From the NCBI RefSeq assembly GCF_003634015.1, contig NZ_RBII01000001.1, positions 1,364,001 to 1,428,000 of the forward strand: a stretch of 64,000 bases of DNA. The letters are read 5' to 3'. Position 1 is the first letter of the stretch. Each line of letters opens with the position of its first letter. The position numbers were made by a program, and so were the translations under genes. This document shows positions 26,581-34,280 of the stretch, piece after piece. Origin of the DNA: Litorimonas taeanensis. GTDB taxonomy: Bacteria; Pseudomonadota; Alphaproteobacteria; Caulobacterales; Maricaulaceae. The notes beneath the pieces are model-generated. The model was not told where the DNA came from. It saw nothing but the letters and a program-made list of their open reading frames with translations, and did not search any database.

Positions 26581-27469
26581 ATCCTATCTTGCATATCCCA
26601 ATCGAGCTTATGGCCAAGATCATGAATTTTATGATTGGAGAATGGCTAAAGATCGCCCCTCTCTCGCATGGGAAAACGGCGCCAAAGTTGCTATTTGTTT
26701 CATTATTCCGCTTGAGTTTTTTCCGCTTAATCCCTCTGGCACGCCCTTTAAACATCCGGGGGCTATGGTTACGCCTTATCCAGATTTGCGGCATTTCACA
26801 GTTCGAGACTACGGAAATCGCATAGGTGTCTACAGAATATTAGACACTTTGAAAGCTGCGAATATTTCTGCAACATTTGCCGTTAACGGCGAAATTGCTA
26901 AACGTTATCCTCCCTTATTAAATTTTATCAGAAACGCAGGACATGAGGTTGCGGCCCATGGTCTGTCGACTGATGCTATTCACCATGAGGCATTAACGCC
27001 GACTGATGAAAACAGTCTTATAGAAAACACCTTGTATTGCTTTGACACCAAACCTGATGGATGGATGAGCCCGGCCCGAAATCAATCTTCACGGACCATT
27101 GATTTACTCACTGACCATGAAATGCATTATTGTTTGGATTGGGAGGCAGATTCTGTTCCTGTGGCAACCAAAGGTGGTTTAACACTTATCCCTAACAGTT
27201 ATGAACTATCTGATTTCACCTTGTTGCATATGCGCAAACAAGGTGAAGAGGCTTGGCTAAAGCAAATGAAGAGTTCAATAGATCTCTTAATCGAAGAGCA
27301 TTCACGTTTTGGATCGCAAATGCTGGGTCTCACCCTTACGCCTTACGTCATCGGGCAACCGTTTCGTATTTGGGCTTTGCGGGAACTTCTTTCCCACATC
27401 AATGTCACAGAGGGCGTAGAAGCCTTTACTGCTGGCGAAATCGATAAAAAATTTAGGTCCCAAAAATGA
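26573..27469 (+). CDS. NodB/PuuE-like hydrolase (paralogue 3)
   Basis: This protein of about 298 residues has the same layout as the previous gene: ICFIIPLEFFPL, EVAAHGLSTDAIHH and a third motif LTLTPYVIGQPFRI in which the expected His is replaced by Pro. With paralogue 2 it may form a two-subunit enzyme in which one copy has lost part of the active site. The start at 26573 is preferred over an in-frame ATG 120 bases upstream because the latter lies deep inside the upstream gene and adds unrelated residues. Its stop overlaps the CoA-transferase start. Confidence 0.83.
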   Translation: MDKSYLAYPNRAYGQDHEFYDWRMAKDRPSLAWENGAKVAICFIIPLEFFPLNPSGTPFKHPGAMVTPYPDLRHFTVRDYGNRIGVYRILDTLKAANISATFAVNGEIAKRYPPLLNFIRNAGHEVAAHGLSTDAIHHEALTPTDENSLIENTLYCFDTKPDGWMSPARNQSSRTIDLLTDHEMHYCLDWEADSVPVATKGGLTLIPNSYELSDFTLLHMRKQGEEAWLKQMKSSIDLLIEEHSRFGSQMLGLTLTPYVIGQPFRIWALRELLSHINVTEGVEAFTAGEIDKKFRSQK

Positions 27470-28626
27470 GTCTTCCCCTTAACGGTATAAAAGTTATTGA
27501 ATTTTCCCATATGGTGATGGGGCCTTGCGCCGGCCTTATGCTCGCCGATCTGGGGGCAGATGTCATCAAGGTCGAACCCATTGGCGGTGATAAAACACGG
27601 CGCCTACGCGGGGCTGGGGCGGGATATTTTCCAATGTATAACCGCAATAAAAGATCATTGGCAATTGACCTGAAATCTCAAGAGGGCAAAGCCGCTGTCT
27701 TAGAACTGATTAAAACGGCTGATGTCTTTATCGAAAACTTCCGTCCCGGTGCATTAGACAAACTTGGGTTTGGCTGGGATGACCTTTCTGCGCTTAATCC
27801 AGCGCTTATATATTGCTCAGAAAAAGGGTTTCTCGAAGGCCCCTACTCCCATCGCACGGCGCTTGATGAAGTCACTCAGATGATGGGCGGACTTGCCTAT
27901 ATGACGGGGCCTCCTGGACGGCCACTTCGCGCCGGCACTTCTGTCGTCGATATTACGGGTGGTATGTTTGGCGCTATGGGTATTCTGGCGGCTATGAATG
28001 AACGGCACGTGACGGGTAAAGGAAAGCGCATTACAGCAGCGCTTTACGAGACAACAGCCTTCTTGGTTGGACAGCATATGGCACAGAAAGCTGTTACAGG
28101 GACGGCTGCGGCCCCAATGCCTGCGAGAGTCTCTAGCTGGGCTATTTACCAGCTATTCGACACAAAAGATGATGAGCAAGTATTTGTCGGAGTTGTCAGT
28201 GATGGCCAATGGAAAATTCTCTGCAATGCGTTCGGGCTCGAACATTTACTAGAGGACCCAGAACTCGCCGAAAACCGAGACCGCGTTATTAATAAAGACA
28301 AGTTTCTGCCGCAAATCGAAGCCGCCTTTAAATCAATGACCAAGGCTGACCTTATGGCTAAGATTGAAAATCTTGGCTTACCATTTGCTCCAATTGGTAA
28401 ACCAGAAGAGCTCTTCGATGACCCTCACCTGAATGCTGAAGGCGGATTATTAGATATGGAAATGGAAGATGGCGGCCGTTGCAAGCTCCCTGCATTGCCT
28501 ATTTCTTTGGACGGTAAACGCCCAGCTTTGCAAATGGATCCGCCAAAAGCAGGTGAGCATACAGACGACATTCTGGCTAGCTTAGGTTTGGATGTTGCCG
28601 ACCTGAAAAGCCGCGGCGTTATTTAA
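27466..28626 (+). CDS. Family III CoA-transferase (CaiB/BaiF type)
   Basis: This 386-residue protein has FSHMVMGPCAGLMLADLGA, NRNKRSLAIDLKS, ENFRPGALDKLGF and catalytic Asp134 (RTALDEVTQMMGG). It is coupled by a four-base overlap to the imidase-like genes. With the amidase upstream and the convergent LeuCD-like genes it could load CoA onto the dicarboxylate or hydroxydicarboxylate product. Its stop overlaps the LeuD-like stop by four bases on the other strand. Confidence 0.92.
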   Translation: MSLPLNGIKVIEFSHMVMGPCAGLMLADLGADVIKVEPIGGDKTRRLRGAGAGYFPMYNRNKRSLAIDLKSQEGKAAVLELIKTADVFIENFRPGALDKLGFGWDDLSALNPALIYCSEKGFLEGPYSHRTALDEVTQMMGGLAYMTGPPGRPLRAGTSVVDITGGMFGAMGILAAMNERHVTGKGKRITAALYETTAFLVGQHMAQKAVTGTAAAPMPARVSSWAIYQLFDTKDDEQVFVGVVSDGQWKILCNAFGLEHLLEDPELAENRDRVINKDKFLPQIEAAFKSMTKADLMAKIENLGLPFAPIGKPEELFDDPHLNAEGGLLDMEMEDGGRCKLPALPISLDGKRPALQMDPPKAGEHTDDILASLGLDVADLKSRGVI

Positions 28627-29195
28627 TAGGCCCAAGGTCTATTGACTTTATCCTGCGCAATGAAGGCATCAATTTCGGCCTGTTTTTGTAGCGTCATTGC
28701 GATAGGATCGAGCCCGCCTACAAGCATGGCCTTATCGCCTTCGGGAATATCGAAAGAGACTCCATTGACCGTTTGCCCTTGCAAATCAATTGTTAATGTC
28801 TTTGGCAATTTGTAAATGTGTTCGGCGCTTAATTGTATAGGTAAAATGCCGTTTCTAACGCAGTTATTATAGAATATCTCTCCGAAGCTTTCCGCGACAA
28901 CAGCTCGAAAGCCATATTCCTTTAGCGCCCAAACTGCATGTTCCCGTGATGAGCCACAACCAAAATTTTGCCCGCTCAAAAGGATACTCGCCGCTTCATA
29001 GCCTTGTTGGTTTAGGATGAAATCTGGATTGGGTATACGGTCTTTAATATATCTTTGCCCCGCAAATAATCCATCTTTCAAACCCGTTTTATAAACTGAC
29101 TTCATCTCACGGGATGGAATGATTTGGTCTGTGTCGACATTGTCACGAATAAAAGGTGCTGCAACACCTGTGTGTATAATAAAAGGAGCGTTCAT
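28623..29195 (-). CDS. LeuD-like small subunit of an aconitase-type hydro-lyase
   Basis: This 190-residue swivel domain of the isopropylmalate isomerase/dimethylmaleate hydratase type has DNVDTDQIIPSREM, NFGCGSSREHAVWALK and FGEIFYNNCVRNGILP. The start at 29195 is chosen because it aligns with the family N-terminus and overlaps the LeuC-like stop (ATGA); the frame stays open upstream but only within LeuC. Leucine biosynthesis is possible, but the neighbours argue for hydration of an alkylmaleate. Confidence 0.9.
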   Translation of the reverse strand: MNAPFIIHTGVAAPFIRDNVDTDQIIPSREMKSVYKTGLKDGLFAGQRYIKDRIPNPDFILNQQGYEAASILLSGQNFGCGSSREHAVWALKEYGFRAVVAESFGEIFYNNCVRNGILPIQLSAEHIYKLPKTLTIDLQGQTVNGVSFDIPEGDKAMLVGGLDPIAMTLQKQAEIDAFIAQDKVNRPWAY

Positions 29196-30565
29196 GATGT
29201 TAAAGAAATCCGTCCAGCAAGAGCCGAGGCCGCCACTATAGCGGGACTCGCTAAATGGGTGCGGACACCCGGCCCCTGTCGACCTTCGAAGTTTCGATTG
29301 GTTGAAGAAATAACACGCGAACCGGGAGAAAAGGTTTCTCCGCCTGCATAGAAACAAAACGCACACCCCGCAGCGCCCCATTCAAAACCTGCGGCTTTGA
29401 AAATTTTATCAAGCCCTTCAGCTTCCGCAGCACGCCGTACAGCCATAGAGCCCGGAACACATATTGCGGTGACGCCTGAGGCCACTTTCTGGCCTTCAAG
29501 AATTTTAGCGGCAATGCGTAGGTCTGAAAGACGCGCATTCGTACAGGAGCCGATAAAAGCTCCGTCTATTTTTAAATCCGTTATGGCAGTCCCAGGCCGC
29601 AAATTCATATACTCTAATGCGCGCTCTGAACTTGCATCAAGTGACGGCACTTCTCCTGTTATTGCGACAGCTTGTGAAGGGTTAGTACCCCAAGTAACAG
29701 TAGGTACCACGTCTGCGGCTTTAATAGTATAATCAAAGTCAAACTCAGCCCCATTGTCTGTCACAAGGCTTGCCCAATAGGCTTTCGCGTCATTCCACGC
29801 TTGACCTGAAGGGGCGAATTTTTTTCCCTTTACATAGTCAATTGTCGTCTCGTCAGGCGCTATGATGGCCGTAAAGGCTGCAAACTCAACGGCCATATTG
29901 CATAGGGTTAAACGCTCTTCGATTGACATGGCGGATATGGCATCTCCGCTAAACTCTACAGCGCACCTCTTAGCCCCATCAACGCCCAAAGTTTGAATGA
30001 TGTGCAAAACTAAGTCTTTTGCACTCACACCAGAGCCAAGTGCGCCGTCGACATTTATTCGCATTTGTCTGGGTTTCTTGATGCGTAAGCAGCCGGTGGC
30101 TATGGCATGTTCTGCATCAGTTGAACCAATACCCCACGCCAAGGCCCCTAATGCGCCTTGGCTACAGGTGTGACTATCAGGACACACCAAAGTTAACCCA
30201 GGTTGCGCTATCCCCAATTCGGGGGAAATCACGTGAACAATACCTTGATTGGCATCCAGTACATCAATGAGGTTAACGCCTGCTTTTTTAGCCGCACGTC
30301 TCGTGGCACTTATGAAAACATCACCGTCTGGGGTACGGGCGTCATCTTTATCACGGTCTGATTTATTTGAAACAATGTGGTCCATTGTACAGAACACATG
30401 TTCAGGTCGTACAGCTTTACGGCCACTATCTACGAGTGACATCAGCGCTACGCTTCCAGTGCGTTCGTGTAAGAACACACGATCAATGGCAATTAAATCT
30501 TCACCGCCATCCAACGACTGGACAAGGTGTTGATTCCACAATTTATCAAAGAGAGTTTCTTCCAT
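29192..30565 (-). CDS. LeuC-like large subunit of an aconitase-type hydro-lyase
   Basis: This protein of about 457 residues has the 4Fe-4S ligands in IGSCTNARL and GCAFC, and the family segments CPDSHTCSQGALGALAWGIG and STNRNFEGRQG. The usual GCSMCLxMN stretch after the cluster Cys pair is GCAFCFYAGGE here, so the substrate-binding edge differs from ordinary isopropylmalate dehydratase. The start at 30565 gives the typical MEETLFDKLW beginning; a longer frame adds nine unrelated residues. It lies downstream of a TonB receptor gene across a perfect inverted repeat. Confidence 0.9.
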   Translation of the reverse strand: MEETLFDKLWNQHLVQSLDGGEDLIAIDRVFLHERTGSVALMSLVDSGRKAVRPEHVFCTMDHIVSNKSDRDKDDARTPDGDVFISATRRAAKKAGVNLIDVLDANQGIVHVISPELGIAQPGLTLVCPDSHTCSQGALGALAWGIGSTDAEHAIATGCLRIKKPRQMRINVDGALGSGVSAKDLVLHIIQTLGVDGAKRCAVEFSGDAISAMSIEERLTLCNMAVEFAAFTAIIAPDETTIDYVKGKKFAPSGQAWNDAKAYWASLVTDNGAEFDFDYTIKAADVVPTVTWGTNPSQAVAITGEVPSLDASSERALEYMNLRPGTAITDLKIDGAFIGSCTNARLSDLRIAAKILEGQKVASGVTAICVPGSMAVRRAAEAEGLDKIFKAAGFEWGAAGCAFCFYAGGETFSPGSRVISSTNRNFEGRQGPGVRTHLASPAIVAASALAGRISLTS

Positions 30566-30573
30566 ACCATAAT

Positions 30574-30610
30574 ATATAAGGCAGCCATCCAAAAGACGAC
30601 TGCCTTATAT
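30574..30610. terminator. Perfect 11-bp inverted repeat between receptor and LeuC-like genes
   Basis: ATATAAGGCAG and CTGCCTTATAT flank a 15-base loop, just after the TonB receptor stop (30636, minus strand) and nine bases before the LeuC-like ATG. It could be a partial terminator/attenuator or a protein-binding site. There is no long T-run. Confidence 0.5.
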
Positions 30611-30635
30611 CAAATTGAGACTTTATTTTTTCAGT

Positions 30636-32807
30636 TTAGAAATCAAAACCAAAATCAATACCGTAAGTCGCGGGTTCAGACGCATATGCTGATGATCCCG
30701 ACGCGGCTGAGACACGCCACACATGTTCATCAGTAATGTTTTTTGCCCAAACGGCTACATTCCAAAAGCTGTCATTTGGTGTGAATGCCACGCGTGCATT
30801 CAGCAGCGGCGGAATGTCAGTCGTCGCAACAGAAGGTGTGTTTGCAACCAAACTAAAGGATTTCGCTTCGAAACTAATATCCCCTCCTATTGCTAACTCA
30901 CCGGCTGCCAATGGGTGCTTATACAAGGCAGCAATGCTGGCTTTATAATCAGGCGCATTTTTTAAATCTAAATCAAGCGCACAATTTGGTGTTAACACGC
31001 CATTCGCGCACCCTGCACCGTTATTAGAGAGCCCTCCATTTTGCGCATCTGTAATAGATGTGTATTTCGCATCAAGAAGGCCTAAATTTGCGTTCATTTC
31101 AAAACGATCCGTCGGCGCAAATGTCATTTCAAACTCAAGACCAGAAATCTTGGATTCATCTACATTAAATCGTGTAAACCCAAGTCCAGGAACACTCGCT
31201 GCAATTTGAAGGTTATCATATTGGTTATTAAAGTAAGTGGCATTGAAACGCAGGCGGTTATCCCAAATCTGAGATTTCAACCCTGTCTCAATTGTGGCTA
31301 CTTTTTCTTCGTCTACAGGTAAGAAACAAGCCGCGGCACCGAAGCAATCAGGAGACCAACCACCAGATTTAAAGCCTGTAGAATATGAAGCATAAACAAG
31401 AGCATTCTCTGTTAAATCATAGTCAGCTTTAACTGTGAAACTTGTATTATTGAAGTCAGCACTTTCTACTCTTGAAAGCGTGCCTTGTGATCCAGAATAG
31501 TCTTTTGTCTCATCTGTATAACGAATACCGCCCGTTAAGGTCAGACGATCTGAAACATCAAAGTTAACCTGTCCAAAACCTGCAAAGCTTTCTGTTTCTG
31601 AATGCATCTCATGTGGGAAAACAAAAACACTATCAAGCTTCATATCTTCGCTGAAATAATAACCGCCAATAACAAAGTTAAATGGGCCCCCATAATTTGA
31701 ACTTAGTGTCAGCTCTTGAGAAGTTTGTTCTTGGTCAGTTTCTTGAAGATACGCGAAACCAATATGGCTGCTTAAGAAATCATCTAGCTTTCTATGCGCC
31801 GTGATAGATTGAACGGTAAAATCGCCTAGCTCACCTGTAATTGTCGCAGAGATACCTTGGGATTCCGTCCGGCTCTCAAAATTATTGAAACAACCAATAG
31901 GGCGGAAATCAAACGCCGTAATAGGTGAAAGAGAGCTTTGAGAACAGGTGACACCAGCTTGGGGTTCAACCGTAAATAAGTCTCCATCTACATCATCAGG
32001 CGCGACACTACTTGGAATTGGATCTGATTTATCGTCGGTGTAATCCGCGGCGATGAGAACATTCCAGTTCTCTCCAAAGTCTTGGCTTAATTGCCCGCGT
32101 AGTGACAAAGTATCTAAATCACCAACTTCTTCGGTGGCTTCGCTTGCAGCGACACCATTAGGATTAATATCAAAGAAGCCATCTCGCTGACGATACATAC
32201 CCGTTAGGCGGACAGCCGTTGAATCTGACAATGCATAATTCGCCGTTCCGCGCAGGTCTAACCGGTTATTATTCCCATAAGTGACTTTGGCAGAGAGGCT
32301 TTGCTCTTGCTGAGGCTTAATACTGACGAGCTTGATCGCGCCGCCATTTGTGCTGCGCCCGTACAGTGTGCCTTGAGGCCCGCGCAAGACTTCTATGCGC
32401 TCCAAATCCACGACATCAAATAAGGCGCCAACAGAACGACTGACAAAGACGCCATCTACATACACACCAACGGCTGTATCAACGGCGCCGCGCGACTCAT
32501 CTTCTCCGACCCCTCTAAGAAAGATACGACCTGAATTCGATGTGCCGGTACCCGTTGCAATGGAAATATTGGGAATTTGGTTTTGGAGATCTAAAACATT
32601 TTGAATATTCCGATTTTCCAATTGCTCCGTAGAGATTGAAGTAATCGCAACAGGCACGTCTTGCAGGTTCTCTTCAGCTCTTTGAGCCGTCACAACGACC
32701 TCATCTATCTGCGCTAGAACTGTATTTGGGGCGGCGAATATCGCGAGTGAACCCATCGCTATCTTAATAGCTGATGACGCAGTTGTGGTTTTTAGTAGGT
32801 TTTTCAT
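30636..32807 (-). CDS. TonB-dependent outer-membrane receptor
   Basis: This 723-residue receptor has a signal peptide ending VLA before QID, a TonB box (DEVVVTAQR), and a plug with DVPVAITSIS, IFLRGVG, VDGVFVSRSV and RIEVLRGPQGTLYGRSTNGGAI. The barrel ends in Phe (DFGFDF). It belongs to the large proteobacterial catabolism-associated receptor group with unpredictable substrates. It lies upstream of the LeuCD-like genes in the same direction, so it may import the substrate of that module. Confidence 0.94.
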   Translation of the reverse strand: MKNLLKTTTASSAIKIAMGSLAIFAAPNTVLAQIDEVVVTAQRAEENLQDVPVAITSISTEQLENRNIQNVLDLQNQIPNISIATGTGTSNSGRIFLRGVGEDESRGAVDTAVGVYVDGVFVSRSVGALFDVVDLERIEVLRGPQGTLYGRSTNGGAIKLVSIKPQQEQSLSAKVTYGNNNRLDLRGTANYALSDSTAVRLTGMYRQRDGFFDINPNGVAASEATEEVGDLDTLSLRGQLSQDFGENWNVLIAADYTDDKSDPIPSSVAPDDVDGDLFTVEPQAGVTCSQSSLSPITAFDFRPIGCFNNFESRTESQGISATITGELGDFTVQSITAHRKLDDFLSSHIGFAYLQETDQEQTSQELTLSSNYGGPFNFVIGGYYFSEDMKLDSVFVFPHEMHSETESFAGFGQVNFDVSDRLTLTGGIRYTDETKDYSGSQGTLSRVESADFNNTSFTVKADYDLTENALVYASYSTGFKSGGWSPDCFGAAACFLPVDEEKVATIETGLKSQIWDNRLRFNATYFNNQYDNLQIAASVPGLGFTRFNVDESKISGLEFEMTFAPTDRFEMNANLGLLDAKYTSITDAQNGGLSNNGAGCANGVLTPNCALDLDLKNAPDYKASIAALYKHPLAAGELAIGGDISFEAKSFSLVANTPSVATTDIPPLLNARVAFTPNDSFWNVAVWAKNITDEHVWRVSAASGSSAYASEPATYGIDFGFDF

Positions 32808-32914
32808 ATTCGCTCCCTTTTGATTTTCTTGTCATTGGTTGACATAGAACAATTGATATAATGATATATCTTTTATGTATGCCTTAAATTAAATACGAAT
32901 AGATTTCTCCATCT

Positions 32915-32928
32915 TTGATCTGTGACAA
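32915..32928. promoter_or_regulatory. Degenerate FNR-type box
   Basis: TTGATCTGTGACAA has one good half-site (TTGAT) and one with one mismatch. Centre is 74.5 bases before the ATG at 32996. It is the weakest of the boxes I list; the rest of 32808-32995 is AT-rich with no other clear site. Confidence 0.25.
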
Positions 32929-32995
32929 ACTCCTAAGTTTACTCAATTAAAGTTTCGAGAGTGTGTCAAAAAAACAACAAGTGGGAAAATAGTTA

Positions 32996-33451
32996 ATGAA
33001 TAATATAGAGACGTTCCGGCGCGAGATGCCTGCAATGCTATTGCATGAGGGTGTGTGGGAAGGCGTCTATACACATATTGATAGAGACGCGGCCGTCATA
33101 GACAAACATAAAGTTAGAATTCGTTGCGAATTCCCGACTTCTGGAGAATTCGCCTATATTCAACACAATCATTTCATCTGGGAAGATGGACGTGAATATA
33201 AAGCCTGTTTACCGGGTGTGTATCAAAACGGGCGTTTATGGTGGGACTTAGAGGCCTTTAAGGGCTCGGCTTGGGAAACCAAAGATAATCTCATTTTGCT
33301 AAACTTAGACCGTAAAGATGACCCAGGTTCTAATTTTTTCGAAATCATCGCGATGGGTAGTGATGGCAAACATCGCTCTCGGACTTGGCATTGGTTCAAA
33401 GACGGCGAGCTTTTCAAACGAACGCTTTGCGACGAATGGAAGGTGGAGTAA
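32996..33451 (+). CDS. Conserved protein of unknown family (paralogue of 49467)
   Basis: This 151-residue cytoplasmic protein has no signal peptide. It shares a clear pattern with the protein at 49467: HEGVWEGVY, CEFPTSG, W-x-DGR, GRLWWD and SRTWHWFKDGELFKRTL. The many aromatic and beta-prone segments suggest a small beta-barrel (lipocalin- or nitrobindin-like), but I do not recognise the family. It begins the GntR/FAD-oxidase operon with a three-base gap to the regulator gene. Conservation of RTWHWFK in both copies suggests a functional pocket. Confidence 0.8.
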   Translation: MNNIETFRREMPAMLLHEGVWEGVYTHIDRDAAVIDKHKVRIRCEFPTSGEFAYIQHNHFIWEDGREYKACLPGVYQNGRLWWDLEAFKGSAWETKDNLILLNLDRKDDPGSNFFEIIAMGSDGKHRSRTWHWFKDGELFKRTLCDEWKVE

Positions 33452-33454
33452 CCC

Positions 33455-34219
33455 ATGCAGAACAACGCAAATGATATTTTGAACCCTTTTCATTCGTTCA
33501 AACTGGACCCTCAATCCCCTCTTCCGTTATATTTCCAGCTCTATGAAAGCTTAAGCAAGCGCATTCATGCAGGCGAAATTCCCAATGGGTTTAAACTCCC
33601 AAGTGAGAGCCGACTCGCTGAACGCTTAGGGGTTTCCCGCATTACAATTAAACGAGCCTTTAATGAGCTCGCTGATTCTGGCCTCGTATCGCGCAAACGC
33701 GGTAAGGGGACTCTTGTAACGCTGAACACGGCCCTCGTCGTCAAAGGCGGTGTCTTGGAAATGACATCAAATATCGCCGCTATTCGTCACCGTACGAAAG
33801 CAAAGCTCTATAACCGTAGCCGAGACGACATTCCTGAAAGCGCTTTCAACGCGCTTAAACTGCCTATGAGCGCCTCAATCGAAACGACAACACACGCGCT
33901 TTTATTAAATGAAAACGCCGTCACCATGTCCGTTACATATGCCCCTTCTGAGCTTATCAAGAATTTCTCTGATGAGGACATTGAAAGAGAATCTCTCATT
34001 ACGCTGATGCAAGAGAAAGGCATACGCGTCTCAAAAGCAGACCAAGTTTTGACCGCTATTGCAGCCACGGATTATCACGCCGAAGTTTTTTCAATACCGA
34101 CAGGCTCTCCCTTAATGGAAATACAGTGCCTGATGTTCGACCAAACAGGCACCCCCTGTCAGTTCGTGAAATCTTACTTTTTGCCTGAATTTTATCGCTA
34201 TGAAATGACATTGACCTGA
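33455..34219 (+). CDS. GntR-family transcriptional regulator, HutC/UTRA type
   Basis: This 254-residue regulator has an N-terminal winged helix-turn-helix (PLYFQLYESLSKRIHAGEI, LPSESRLAERLGVSRITIKRA, GLVSRKRGKGT; about residues 23-90) followed by a UTRA ligand-binding domain. Such proteins usually repress nearby catabolic genes until a small molecule binds. A 12-base palindrome lies in the gap between this gene and the FAD-oxidase gene and is a candidate operator. Confidence 0.92.
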   Translation: MQNNANDILNPFHSFKLDPQSPLPLYFQLYESLSKRIHAGEIPNGFKLPSESRLAERLGVSRITIKRAFNELADSGLVSRKRGKGTLVTLNTALVVKGGVLEMTSNIAAIRHRTKAKLYNRSRDDIPESAFNALKLPMSASIETTTHALLLNENAVTMSVTYAPSELIKNFSDEDIERESLITLMQEKGIRVSKADQVLTAIAATDYHAEVFSIPTGSPLMEIQCLMFDQTGTPCQFVKSYFLPEFYRYEMTLT

Positions 34220-34220
34220 A

Positions 34221-34248
34221 TTGACAAGTCTCAAAGTGCGTTAACGCA
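34221..34248. promoter_or_regulatory. Palindromes upstream of the FAD-oxidase gene
   Basis: TGCGTTAACGCA at 34237-34248 is a perfect 12-base palindrome 33 bases before the ATG at 34281; it contains the GT-TA-AC core expected for a GntR regulator. Just upstream, TTGACAAGTCTCAA at 34221-34234 is a degenerate FNR-type box. Confidence 0.45.
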
Positions 34249-34280
34249 ATGCCTCCCATTACATTCCCAAAGGATCAATC

